Shown in pieces: positions 27,270 through 35,143 of a stretch of DNA of 64,000 bases. The position numbers and the translations under genes are program-made. Position 1 is the stretch's first letter, and each line of letters begins with the position of its first letter. The notes below the pieces were generated by a model. It was not told the DNA's origin and did no database searches. It saw only the letters and a program-made list of their open reading frames with translations. The DNA lies in the NCBI RefSeq assembly GCF_000282135.1, contig NZ_AKJW01000016.1, positions 62,001 through 126,000 on the forward strand, written 5' to 3'. Source of the stretch: Herbaspirillum sp. CF444 (GTDB lineage Bacteria > Pseudomonadota > Gammaproteobacteria > Burkholderiales > Burkholderiaceae_D).

Positions 27270-28121
27270 TTACAGCTTTTCGGTCTCGCCCGATTTAGGC
27301 TGCCACTTCATCAGGCGCTTTTCGATCACGCCGACCGCGACGTCCAGCACCAGCGCAAAGGCCGTCAGCACCACAATGCCGGCAAACACCGTATTGATGT
27401 CGAAACTGCCTTCCGCCTGCAAAATCAGATAACCGACGCCGCGCGCCGAGCCGAGGTACTCGCCCACCACCGCGCCGACGAAGGCCAGGCCGATGGACGT
27501 ATGCAAGCTGGAAAACACCCACGACGTCGCCGACGGCAGATAGACCGTGCGCAACAGCTGGCGCGCGTTGGCGCCGAGCATGCGCGCATTGGCGAGCACC
27601 ACCGGGCTGACTTCCTTTACGCCCTGATAGACGTTGAAGAACACGATGAAGAACACCAGCGTCACCGCCAGCGCGACCTTGGACCAGATGCCCAGGCCGA
27701 ACCACATCGCAAAGATCGGCGCCAGGATCACGCGCGGCATCGAATTGGCGGCCTTGACGTAAGGATCGAGGATGGCCGACGCCACCGGCGACAGCGCCAG
27801 CCAGAGACCGATGCCCAGGCCCAGCACGGTGCCGATGCCGAAGGCCAGCACCGTTTCCGTCAGCGTGACCAGCAGGTGCGAATAAATCTCTGCCGGGAAA
27901 GTCAGCGTAAAGAAGGTGGTGTCGCCGAAGCCGACTTCCAGCGAGCCGCTGCCGACGGTGAACCATTGCCAGATGCGCACCGCGACTTTCAGCGGTTCGC
28001 CGAAGAAGAACGCGGTCTGCTCATTGCGCGTGGCGATGTGCCAGACGCCGAGCACGACGACCAGCACCAGCAGTTGCCAGAAGCGCAGATTTTTATGACT
28101 TGGTTTGAGGAGTTTCCACAT
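27270..28121 (-). CDS. ABC transporter permease (SsuC/TauC family)
   Basis: Inner-membrane permease of 283 residues with about six transmembrane helices. The BPD_transp_1 domain has the EAA-type loop near residues 185-205 (ANARMLGANARQLLRTVYLP). The family takes up taurine, alkanesulfonates, nitrate or small carboxylates. It is the last gene of the unit CoA-transferase, binding protein, ATPase, permease, starting 42 bases after the ATPase. The substrate cannot be assigned from the sequence. Confidence 0.9.
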   Translation of the reverse strand: MWKLLKPSHKNLRFWQLLVLVVVLGVWHIATRNEQTAFFFGEPLKVAVRIWQWFTVGSGSLEVGFGDTTFFTLTFPAEIYSHLLVTLTETVLAFGIGTVLGLGIGLWLALSPVASAILDPYVKAANSMPRVILAPIFAMWFGLGIWSKVALAVTLVFFIVFFNVYQGVKEVSPVVLANARMLGANARQLLRTVYLPSATSWVFSSLHTSIGLAFVGAVVGEYLGSARGVGYLILQAEGSFDINTVFAGIVVLTAFALVLDVAVGVIEKRLMKWQPKSGETEKL

Positions 28122-28163
28122 GACGATTCTTTGTTCAGTTTTCTGTGTCGGCCGGCTGAGGAC

Positions 28164-28973
28164 TCAGGCCGCGGTTTTTTGTTGCTGATATCCCTTGAGC
28201 ACTTCGTCGCGCAGGACCGACCAGATTTGCTGGTGCAGTTCGACAAAACGGGGATGCGTGCGAATCTCGGCGACGTCGCGCGGACGCGGCAGGTCGATCG
28301 TGAATTCGCCGATGGGATGCGTGGCCGGCCCGGCCGACAGCACCACTACGCGGTCGGACATGGCGATGGCTTCGTCGAGGTCATGCGTGATGAACAGCAC
28401 GGCTTTTTTCTTGGCGTTCCACAGATCGAGCACTTCGTTTTCCATCAGCTGACGGGTCTGGATGTCGAGTGCGGAAAACGGTTCGTCCATCAGGATGATG
28501 TCCGGATCCATGATCAGCGTTTGCGCCAGCGCCACGCGCTTGCGCATGCCGCCCGATAATTGATGTGGATAGCGGTCGCCGAAGCCTTTGAGGCCGACGC
28601 GCGCCAGCCATTGTTCGCCGAGCTCTTTCGCCTCGCGATCATCCATGCCGCGATATTGCAGGCCGGCGATGACGTTCTCCAGCGCGCTGCGCCATGGCAT
28701 CAGCGCTTCGGCCTGGAACATGTAGCCGGCGCGCTTGTTGATGCCGGCCAGCTCTTCGCCGAAGATCTTGATGCTGCCCGAGGATGGTTGCAACAAGCCG
28801 GCGCCGACATTGAGCAAAGTCGATTTGCCGCAACCGGTCGGTCCCACGACGGAGACGAACTCGCCCGGCGCGATCGCCAGCGTGGTGTTGGCGACGGCGG
28901 TGTAGCGTTGCGTGCGGTCGTCCTTGGAAACAAAGGTGCAGGTAATGTCGTCGAGAAAAAGTGCTGGCGTCAT
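28164..28973 (-). CDS. ABC transporter ATP-binding protein (SsuB/TauB family)
   Basis: Cytoplasmic ATPase of 269 residues. Walker A GPTGCGKST (44-52), signature LSGGM (about 138), Walker B IILMDEP (about 159) and the switch His in FITHDLDEA are all intact, so it should be active. It follows the binding-protein gene after a 140-base gap containing a hairpin (29069-29090), which may reduce expression relative to the binding protein. It pairs with the permease at 27270-28121. Confidence 0.92.
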   Translation of the reverse strand: MTPALFLDDITCTFVSKDDRTQRYTAVANTTLAIAPGEFVSVVGPTGCGKSTLLNVGAGLLQPSSGSIKIFGEELAGINKRAGYMFQAEALMPWRSALENVIAGLQYRGMDDREAKELGEQWLARVGLKGFGDRYPHQLSGGMRKRVALAQTLIMDPDIILMDEPFSALDIQTRQLMENEVLDLWNAKKKAVLFITHDLDEAIAMSDRVVVLSAGPATHPIGEFTIDLPRPRDVAEIRTHPRFVELHQQIWSVLRDEVLKGYQQQKTAA

Positions 28974-29068
28974 AGCGAGGATTTTCCGGCCAGGCCGAAT
29001 GTTGGTGCGTTGAGAGAAAGCATCAAAACAAAGATGATGGATACGATATACGGGACTGCAAATTGCAG

Positions 29069-29090
29069 ACGGGCACCCGAAGGCGCCCGT
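29069..29090 (-). terminator. possible attenuating hairpin between binding protein and ATPase genes
   Basis: ACGGGC (29069-29074) and GCCCGT (29085-29090) close a GC-rich hairpin with further C-G pairs inside. On the minus strand it is followed by a modest T-rich stretch (CTGCAATTT). It may act as a partial terminator that lets the binding protein be made in excess. Confidence 0.45.
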
Positions 29091-29113
29091 GTGTTGTCAC
29101 TGATGAAGGTCGC

Positions 29114-30151
29114 TCACTTGTACTTGGCGTTGGCCTTCTTGACGAAATCGTTGGTGTAGGTCTTGGACAAATCGATCTTCTTGTTGGCCAGGTCAGGCTC
29201 GAAGGCTTGCAGCGTCTTCAAGGCAATCGCAGGGCCGGCATCCGGGAAGACGCCATCCGGAGAAATCGCTTCGCGCACCTTCAGGAAGGCTGCAATGTAC
29301 AGCGCTCGGTCACCCAGCAGATAGCTTTCCGGAACGGCTTTGATGATGTCGGAAGGACCCGCCTTCTGGATCCATTTCAGCGCGCGCACCATGGCGTTGG
29401 TCAGCGCTTGCGTGGTGTTCGGATATTTCTTGATGAAGGCTTCCGGCGCGTACAAGGTCGCTGCCGGCATCGGGCCGCCGAAGACCTCGTTGGTGTCCTT
29501 CAGCGTGCGGGTGTCGGCGATGGTCTTGATTTCACCCTTTTGTTCCAGCATGGCGATCACCGGATCCAGGTTGGCGATCGCATCGATCTGGCCGGAACGG
29601 ATGGCGGACAAGGCGCCTGCCGCTGCACCGACGCCGATAAAGGACACGTCAGTCGGCTTCAGCCCGGCCTTGGCCAGAACGAAGCTGGCCATGACGCTGG
29701 TCGAGGAACCCGGCGCCGTCACGCCGATCTTCTTGCCCTTCAGGTCGGCGATGGTCTTGTAGTTCGGCATGGTCTTGTTGTTGACCGAGAACACGATTTG
29801 CGGTGCGCGGCCTTGCAAGACGAAAGCGACGATGGACTGGTTCTTTGCCTGCATGTTGATGGTGTGCTCGTAAGCGCCGGAGACCACGTCCGCGCTGCCG
29901 CCCACCATGGCCTGCAGCGCCTTGGCGCCGCCGGCGAAGTCGGAGATTTCGACTTGCAGGCCTTCATCCTTGAAGTAACCCAGTTGCTCGGCCACGGTCA
30001 ACGGCAGATAGTAAAACAGGTTCTTGCCGCCGACGGCGATGGATACCTTCGGTTTTTCCAGCGTCTGCGCGAACAGATTGCTATTGAAGGTCAGGTAGCC
30101 GGCCAGGAACAGGGCCAGGGCGATGGCGAATTGCTTCAGGTTGAACTTCAT
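29114..30151 (-). CDS. ABC transporter substrate-binding protein (NMT1/SsuA type)
   Basis: Periplasmic protein of 345 residues with a signal peptide (1-28, LFA-Q). The fold segments are KVSIAVGGKNLFYYLPLTVAEQLGYF split as KVSIAVGGKN and LGYFKDEGLQVEI, a Gly-Gly-Ala-rich pocket loop (FAGGAKALQAMVGGSADVV) and TAPGSSTSV near residue 151. Related proteins bind sulfonates, thiamine precursors, nitrate or aromatic acids. An AGGAGGAG site lies just upstream of the ATG. It follows a CaiB-type CoA-transferase gene by 85 bases, suggesting the imported ligand may be a carboxylic acid activated to a CoA thioester. That is inference. Confidence 0.9.
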   Translation of the reverse strand: MKFNLKQFAIALALFLAGYLTFNSNLFAQTLEKPKVSIAVGGKNLFYYLPLTVAEQLGYFKDEGLQVEISDFAGGAKALQAMVGGSADVVSGAYEHTINMQAKNQSIVAFVLQGRAPQIVFSVNNKTMPNYKTIADLKGKKIGVTAPGSSTSVMASFVLAKAGLKPTDVSFIGVGAAAGALSAIRSGQIDAIANLDPVIAMLEQKGEIKTIADTRTLKDTNEVFGGPMPAATLYAPEAFIKKYPNTTQALTNAMVRALKWIQKAGPSDIIKAVPESYLLGDRALYIAAFLKVREAISPDGVFPDAGPAIALKTLQAFEPDLANKKIDLSKTYTNDFVKKANAKYK

Positions 30152-30236
30152 GCGGTCTCCTCCTATGAGCGTGCTTATTTGTGCTTGCTTACGCTGACTT
30201 GTTGCTTGACTTCAGGCCGTCCTGGAATGACGGTCT

Positions 30237-31481
30237 TCAGATGACCTTGTCTTGCCGCAACTGCGTAATTTGTGCGTCATCATACCCCAGCGAACGCAAG
30301 ATTTCAGCGTTATGCTCGCCGAGCCCTGGACCTATCCATTTCGTGCCGCCCGGCGTCTCCGACAATTTGGGCGTGACGGCCGGCAATTTGATCGGCGTGC
30401 CGTCGGCGAAGGCGTGTTGCTCGAACATGTTGCGCGCCAGGAATTGCGGGTCGGTCATCATGTCGCGCACCGAGTAAATCTTGCCGACCGGGACGTCCGC
30501 CGCCTGCAGGATGGCCAGCGCATCGTCGATGGTCCGGGTATCGCACCAGGCCTGAATGGCCCGGTCGATTTCTTCGGTGCGCGGCACGCGGCCGTCGTTA
30601 CGCGCAAGTTGCGGATCGTCGGCCATGTCGTTGCGACCGATGGCGATCATGAGGCGTTTGAAGATGGCGTCGCCGTTGCCGGCGATGACGATGTTCTTGC
30701 CGTCGGCGGTGGTGTAGGTGTTGGACGGCACGATGCCGGGCAAGGCGCCGCCCGTGCGTTCGCGCACCACGCCGGCCTGGTCGAATTCCGGCACCAGCGA
30801 CTCCATCATGTTGAACACCGATTCGTACAACGCGACGTCGACCATCTGGCCCTGCCCTGCCACGCACAGCTCGCCGTCCTTGCCGTTCCAGCGGCCGCCG
30901 GTGACGTCGCGATGGCGCAAGGCCATCATCGCGCCGATGACGCCGTGCAAGGCGGCAATCGAGTCGCCGATGGAAATGCCGATGCGCACCGGCGGCCGAT
31001 CGGGATGGCCGGAGACATAACGAATGCCGCCCATCGATTCGCCGATGGCGCCAAAGCCCGGCAAATCCTTGAGCGGACCCGTCTGGCCATAGCCGGACAA
31101 GCGCACCATGATGGTGGCGGGATTCAATTTTTTGAGCGCTTCGTAACCGAGGTTCCACTTTTCCAATACACCGGGACGATAGTTCTCGATGATGATGTCG
31201 GCGTCCAGCGCGAGACGGCGCGCGATGTCCTGCGCCTGAGTATCCTTCATGTTCAGCGTCAGGCTTTTCTTGTTGCGCGCCTGCACCGACCACCACAGCG
31301 AAGTGCCGTCCTTGAGCACGCGCCACTGACGCAGCGGGTCGCCGACTTCGGGCGCTTCGACCTTGATGACGTCGGCGCCGAATTCCGCCAGCATGCGCGA
31401 GCAGAACGGGCCGGCGATCAGCGTGCCGAGTTCGAGTACCTTGATGCCGGCCAAGGGGCCGCTTGTGGGTTTCTTTTCCAT
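30237..31481 (-). CDS. class III (CaiB/BaiF) CoA-transferase
   Basis: Acyl-CoA:carboxylate CoA-transferase of 414 residues. The family start LAGIKVLELGTLIAGPF lies at 10-26, FGADVIKVEAPEVGDP at 34-49, and the expected nucleophile Asp173 in SIGDSIAALHG. The interlocked-dimer architecture is typical of formyl-CoA, succinyl-CoA:benzylsuccinate and mesaconyl-CoA transferases. The start at 31481 (MEKKPTSGPL) is chosen because upstream in-frame sequence is a shadow of recR. It appears first in a minus-strand unit with an NMT1/SsuA-type ABC transporter. The substrate is unknown. Confidence 0.9.
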   Translation of the reverse strand: MEKKPTSGPLAGIKVLELGTLIAGPFCSRMLAEFGADVIKVEAPEVGDPLRQWRVLKDGTSLWWSVQARNKKSLTLNMKDTQAQDIARRLALDADIIIENYRPGVLEKWNLGYEALKKLNPATIMVRLSGYGQTGPLKDLPGFGAIGESMGGIRYVSGHPDRPPVRIGISIGDSIAALHGVIGAMMALRHRDVTGGRWNGKDGELCVAGQGQMVDVALYESVFNMMESLVPEFDQAGVVRERTGGALPGIVPSNTYTTADGKNIVIAGNGDAIFKRLMIAIGRNDMADDPQLARNDGRVPRTEEIDRAIQAWCDTRTIDDALAILQAADVPVGKIYSVRDMMTDPQFLARNMFEQHAFADGTPIKLPAVTPKLSETPGGTKWIGPGLGEHNAEILRSLGYDDAQITQLRQDKVI

Positions 31482-31615
31482 ACTTTTATTGTCGGGACAG
31501 TGGCTGCGGCCAGGGTATCGACTGGAGTCGATCTCATTTGCTTCCGATGCCGGCGTGTCCCGAATCTCCTCTCCTGCTTTGTTATGTCGTGCCTTGCTTC
31601 TGCTGCATGTTCGAA

Positions 31616-32212
31616 CTACGTTGCGCGCCGGTCCAGCATGGCGCGTGCAATGGTGCCTGCATCGACGTATTCCAGTTCGCCGCCCACCGGCACGCCGCGC
31701 GCCAGACGGCTGACCCTGAGGCCGCGCGCCTTGAGCGTTTCGCTGATGTAGTGGGCCGTGGCTTCTCCCTCGTTGGTGAAATTGGTGGCCAGCACCACTT
31801 CCGCCACGACGCCGTCGGTGGCGCGCGTGATCAGTTTTTCCAGATGGATGTCCTTGGGACCGATGCCGTCCAGCGGCGACAGGCGCCCCATGAGCACGAA
31901 ATACAAACCCTTGAAGGTCAGCGTCTGCTCGATCATCAGTTGATCGCCGGGCGTTTCGACCACGCACAACACGGTGGTGTCGCGCTCGCCGTCCTGGCAG
32001 GTGTCGCAGATGACTTGTTCGGTGAAGGTGTTGCACAAGGCGCAGTGGCGGATCGTTTCGGCCGCCTGGGCAAGCGCGCGGCTCAGTTGCAGGGCGCCGT
32101 CGCGATCATGCTGCAGCAGATGGTAGGCCATGCGCTGCGCCGATTTGGGACCGATGCCTGGAAGGGTGCGCAGGGATTCCGTAAGAAGGGTAAGACTGGA
32201 CGGGGTTTTCAA
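31616..32212 (-). CDS. recR: recombination mediator RecR
   Basis: Part of RecFOR, which loads RecA on gapped DNA. 198 residues. The N-terminal HhH is at about 10-35 ([13 protein letters not shown]), the zinc finger is Cys57, Cys60, Cys69, Cys72, and a Toprim domain (about 80-175) follows. The start codon is TTG (32210-32212) and overlaps the TGA of the upstream yciI-like gene (TTGA), so it is probably translated by coupling. It belongs to the dnaX-ybaB-recR cluster. Confidence 0.95.
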   Translation of the reverse strand: MKTPSSLTLLTESLRTLPGIGPKSAQRMAYHLLQHDRDGALQLSRALAQAAETIRHCALCNTFTEQVICDTCQDGERDTTVLCVVETPGDQLMIEQTLTFKGLYFVLMGRLSPLDGIGPKDIHLEKLITRATDGVVAEVVLATNFTNEGEATAHYISETLKARGLRVSRLARGVPVGGELEYVDAGTIARAMLDRRAT

Positions 32213-32511
32213 TTTCTGTCTGAGATATGCCGGAAGACGGAAAGCGCTTCGGCCGTCATGGATGGAACGAACTCGGTGATTTCATATTCTGCGACGCCGC
32301 CGATGTAGAACGGGTCGGTTTCGATGATGGCTTCGACTTCGGCGCGGTCGGTAGCGTCGGCGATGATGATGCCGCCGCTGCGCGGCACCTTGCGGCCCGA
32401 CATCAGGAACACGCCGTCGGCATACTGTTCGTTCAGGAATTGCTTATGCGCAGTCAGCAGCGCGTCTATTTCGCTTGCCGACTTGGTATAGGTAATCGAG
32501 ATAACGAACAT
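32209..32511 (-). CDS. YciI-like protein (YCII domain)
   Basis: Small cytoplasmic protein of 100 residues with a ferredoxin-like YCII fold. It has an early tyrosine (SITYTKS), the conserved central His of [21 protein letters not shown] and a terminal [17 protein letters not shown] proteins are putative small enzymes or dehydratases without agreed function. A strong AAGGAGG site fixes the ATG at 32511. It sits between ybaB and recR, a position normally empty in dnaX-ybaB-recR clusters, and overlaps recR by 4 bases. Confidence 0.9.
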   Translation of the reverse strand: MFVISITYTKSASEIDALLTAHKQFLNEQYADGVFLMSGRKVPRSGGIIIADATDRAEVEAIIETDPFYIGGVAEYEITEFVPSMTAEALSVFRHISDRN

Positions 32512-32578
32512 GATGCCTCCTTCAGAAAGCAAGCACTGCCGCATCGACAGCGCGTTGCCACATCATACCGATACGGGT

Positions 32579-32905
32579 TTAGAACGGCATCTTGAACCCT
32601 GGCGGCAACGGCATGCCGGCAGTCATGCCCGCCATTTTTTCCTGCGAGGTTGCTTCGGCCTTGCGCACTGCGTCGTTGAAGGCGGCGGCAACCAGATCTT
32701 CCAGCATGTCCTTGTCGTCAGCCAGCAGCGAAGGATCGATAGAGACGCGCTTGACGTCATTCTTGCAGGTCATCACGACTTTGACCAGTCCTGCGCCCGA
32801 CTGTCCTTCGACTTCGATCAATGCAAGCTGCTCTTGCATCTTTTTCATGTTGTCCTGCATCGCTTGAGCCTGCTTCATCAAGCCTGCCAGTTGGCCTTTC
32901 ATCAT
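32579..32905 (-). CDS. ybaB: nucleoid-associated protein YbaB/EbfC
   Basis: DNA-binding protein of 108 residues with the YbaB layout: [20 protein letters not shown] helix, [24 protein letters not shown] strand region (cited in parts) and a Met-rich C-terminus GFKMPF. AAGGAG lies 7 bases upstream of the first of two consecutive ATGs. It is between dnaX and the yciI-like gene; ybaB next to dnaX and recR is the near-universal bacterial order. Confidence 0.95.
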   Translation of the reverse strand: MMKGQLAGLMKQAQAMQDNMKKMQEQLALIEVEGQSGAGLVKVVMTCKNDVKRVSIDPSLLADDKDMLEDLVAAAFNDAVRKAEATSQEKMAGMTAGMPLPPGFKMPF

Positions 32906-32998
32906 GGTCGTACTCCTTGGTAACTAAGTTGATTCATCTTTCGCATGCCGTGGCGGAAATGGCACATCGGCGCCTTCCGCCTGTCCGTGTATTGTCCG

Positions 32999-35026
32999 TT
33001 ACAGCGGCCGGATCGACCCCGGCACGATGGACGCGCCGAACTCGCGCATCATGACTTGCACGAAGGGATCGTTCTGCACGGTCTTTTCCGCCTCGCGTTG
33101 CCGGTCGGCACGATCGGCTTCGGCTTTGGCGTTGGCGGTGTGCGCCACCAGGCCGATTTCGGTTTCCACCCTGACGCTCTTGCCGAAACGCTCACCCAGG
33201 GCGGACGCCAGTTTGTCGACGTTGCCGGAGGCGCGCAAGGTTTCTACCGGGATGCGCAAATGGAAACAAACGGTATTTCCGGTCAGTTCGCATCGTACCA
33301 GTTCGCTCTGTTGCGCCATCTGCTGCACCATGCCGCGCAGCGGCAAGTCGGCGGCCAGATGCGGCCAGTTGCCGTCCCAACCGAGTTCGGCAGCCACCTG
33401 CGCGGTCTGGGCCTGCATCGCGGGAGTGATCGTACTGGCGGGCGCAACCGGCGGCGCGAGGACAATGGCGTCTTCCGCGTTGTCGGCTGCAGTATAAATT
33501 GCCACTGAGGCCGCAGCGTTTACGCTGTCGGCTGAATACTGTTCAGTTTTTTTTTGAGCGTCGGCGCCGGCCGGCTCTTCATCCCAGGGGGGCGGCGTGT
33601 CGTCGGACATGGCTGCCGGCGCAGGTGTCGGGGCAGCGACAGGAGCGGCCTGAACCGGCATCGGCGCGGAAGCAACTGCCGCAGGACGCGGCGCACTCTT
33701 GCCCGAGGCGGCACGGGCGGCTTCCAATGCGGCGGCGCGCGCCGAGTTGGCGGGACCTGCTGCCGGGACCGAGGAGGCTGGCGGACGCGAAACGGGCGCA
33801 CTGGCCGTCGCCACTTGCGGCGCTGCGCTCAGGGGAGCGGCTGCGGGCGTGGACCGGGCCGGTGCGGCTGTCGGTCTCGCGACGGGCGCTGCCGGCGCAC
33901 TGCCCACGGCACCGGCCGCACCTGCGGCAACCGGACGAAACGCCAGCATGCGCAACAAGGTCATGCTGAAGCCGGCGTATTCGTCCGGAGCCAGACCCAA
34001 TTCGTTGCGGCCGTGGACGGCGATCTGGTAAAACAGCTGCGCTTCTTCCGGATTGAATTGCGACGCCAGGCGCACGATGTCTTCCCGCTGCGGCACGTCT
34101 TCCGCCAGCGCAGCCGGCACCGTTTGCGCCAGAGCGATCTGATGCAGCAGCGTTGCCAGATCCTGCAAGGCAGCGTTGTACGACAAACTGCGCGTGGCCA
34201 TTTCATCGGCAACCGACAGCAAGGCGGCGCCGTCTTGCGCCGCCAGCGCGTCGAGCACGCGGATCAGATACGACTGATCGAGCGCACCGAGCATGCCCTG
34301 CACTGCTTCCAGCGTGACCTTGCCGGCGGCGTAGGCAATCGCCTGGTCGGTCAGCGACAGCGCGTCGCGCATCGAGCCGTGTGCGCCTTGTGCCAGCAGG
34401 CGCAGCGCCGGCGCTTCGAATTCGATGTTTTCCTGGCCGAGGATGTTGTCCAGGTGGCTGATGATGTGGCCCGGCGGCATTTGCTTCAGATTGAACTGCA
34501 AGCAACGCGACAGCACGGTCACGGGAATCTTTTGCGGATCGGTCGTCGCCAGGATGAACTTGACGTGTTCGGGCGGTTCTTCCAGCGTCTTCAGCATCGA
34601 GTTGAAGGCGTGGTTGGTGAGCATGTGCACTTCGTCGATCATGTAGACCTTGAAGCGAGCGTTGGACGGCGCGTAAATCGCCTGCTCCAGCAACTGCGCC
34701 ATTTCATCGACGCCGCGGTTGGAGGCGGCATCCATTTCAATGTAGTCGACAAAGCGGCCGGCATCGATGGCAACGCAGGCCTCGCACACGCCGCAGGGCT
34801 GCGCGGTAATGCCGCCGTTGCCGTCCGGGCCCTGGCAATTGAGCGACTTGGCCAGGATGCGCGAGAGCGTGGTCTTGCCTACGCCGCGAGTACCGGTAAA
34901 CAGGTAGGCATGGTGCAGCCGCTGCTGATCCAGCGCATGTGTCAGCGCCCGCACGACGTGTTCCTGCCCGACCAGCGTATCGAAGCTGCGGGGGCGGTAT
35001 TTACGGGCGAGAACTTGGTAGGACAT
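32999..35026 (-). CDS. dnaX: DNA polymerase III subunits tau (and gamma by frameshift)
   Basis: Clamp-loader ATPase of 675 residues (tau). Walker A GTRGVGKT is at 45-52, zinc-binding cysteines are Cys64, Cys78, Cys81 and Cys84, and the Walker B region DEVH lies at about 130. The AAA+ and collar domains run to about 370. A long Ala/Pro-rich linker (about 380-490) leads to the tau-specific domains that bind DnaB and the polymerase. At codons 491-494 an A9 run (33547-33555) forms a slippery site; a -1 shift gives Gln-Lys-Lys-Asn then TGA, i.e. a gamma-like product of 494 residues. It heads dnaX-ybaB-yciI-recR. Confidence 0.96.
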   Translation of the reverse strand: MSYQVLARKYRPRSFDTLVGQEHVVRALTHALDQQRLHHAYLFTGTRGVGKTTLSRILAKSLNCQGPDGNGGITAQPCGVCEACVAIDAGRFVDYIEMDAASNRGVDEMAQLLEQAIYAPSNARFKVYMIDEVHMLTNHAFNSMLKTLEEPPEHVKFILATTDPQKIPVTVLSRCLQFNLKQMPPGHIISHLDNILGQENIEFEAPALRLLAQGAHGSMRDALSLTDQAIAYAAGKVTLEAVQGMLGALDQSYLIRVLDALAAQDGAALLSVADEMATRSLSYNAALQDLATLLHQIALAQTVPAALAEDVPQREDIVRLASQFNPEEAQLFYQIAVHGRNELGLAPDEYAGFSMTLLRMLAFRPVAAGAAGAVGSAPAAPVARPTAAPARSTPAAAPLSAAPQVATASAPVSRPPASSVPAAGPANSARAAALEAARAASGKSAPRPAAVASAPMPVQAAPVAAPTPAPAAMSDDTPPPWDEEPAGADAQKKTEQYSADSVNAAASVAIYTAADNAEDAIVLAPPVAPASTITPAMQAQTAQVAAELGWDGNWPHLAADLPLRGMVQQMAQQSELVRCELTGNTVCFHLRIPVETLRASGNVDKLASALGERFGKSVRVETEIGLVAHTANAKAEADRADRQREAEKTVQNDPFVQVMMREFGASIVPGSIRPL
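33532..33556 (-). other. dnaX programmed -1 frameshift / slippage site
   Basis: On the coding strand C-AAA-AAA-AAA-CTG: frame 0 reads CAA AAA AAA ACT, and slipping back one base reads AAC TGA, an immediate stop. A small hairpin, CTGAA (33546-33542) with TTCAG (33536-33532), begins at once after the run. The position, between the collar and the tau-specific domain, is where gamma ends in other bacteria. Ribosomal frameshifting and transcriptional slippage on A9 are both possible. Confidence 0.85.
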
Positions 35027-35143
35027 AAACTTAGGGGGCTTAGGCGTTGGGTCAGACGGGCATTTTATTCTATTTCGGGCCCGTCTTAACCGACTATCGC
35101 GGAATTGGCTTGTCGGACCTGATAGCGTTGGGAGAGAAGCGGA

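Noticed and set aside
31482-32036. 185-codon N-terminal extension of the CoA-transferase frame
   Set aside because: It overlaps recR in another frame and has no CoA-transferase features; the family N-terminus begins at 31481.
33547-33555. Treating the A9 run in dnaX as a sequencing error or pseudogene
   Set aside because: Frame 0 continues through a normal tau C-terminus, and the run sits exactly where programmed shifting occurs in other dnaX genes.
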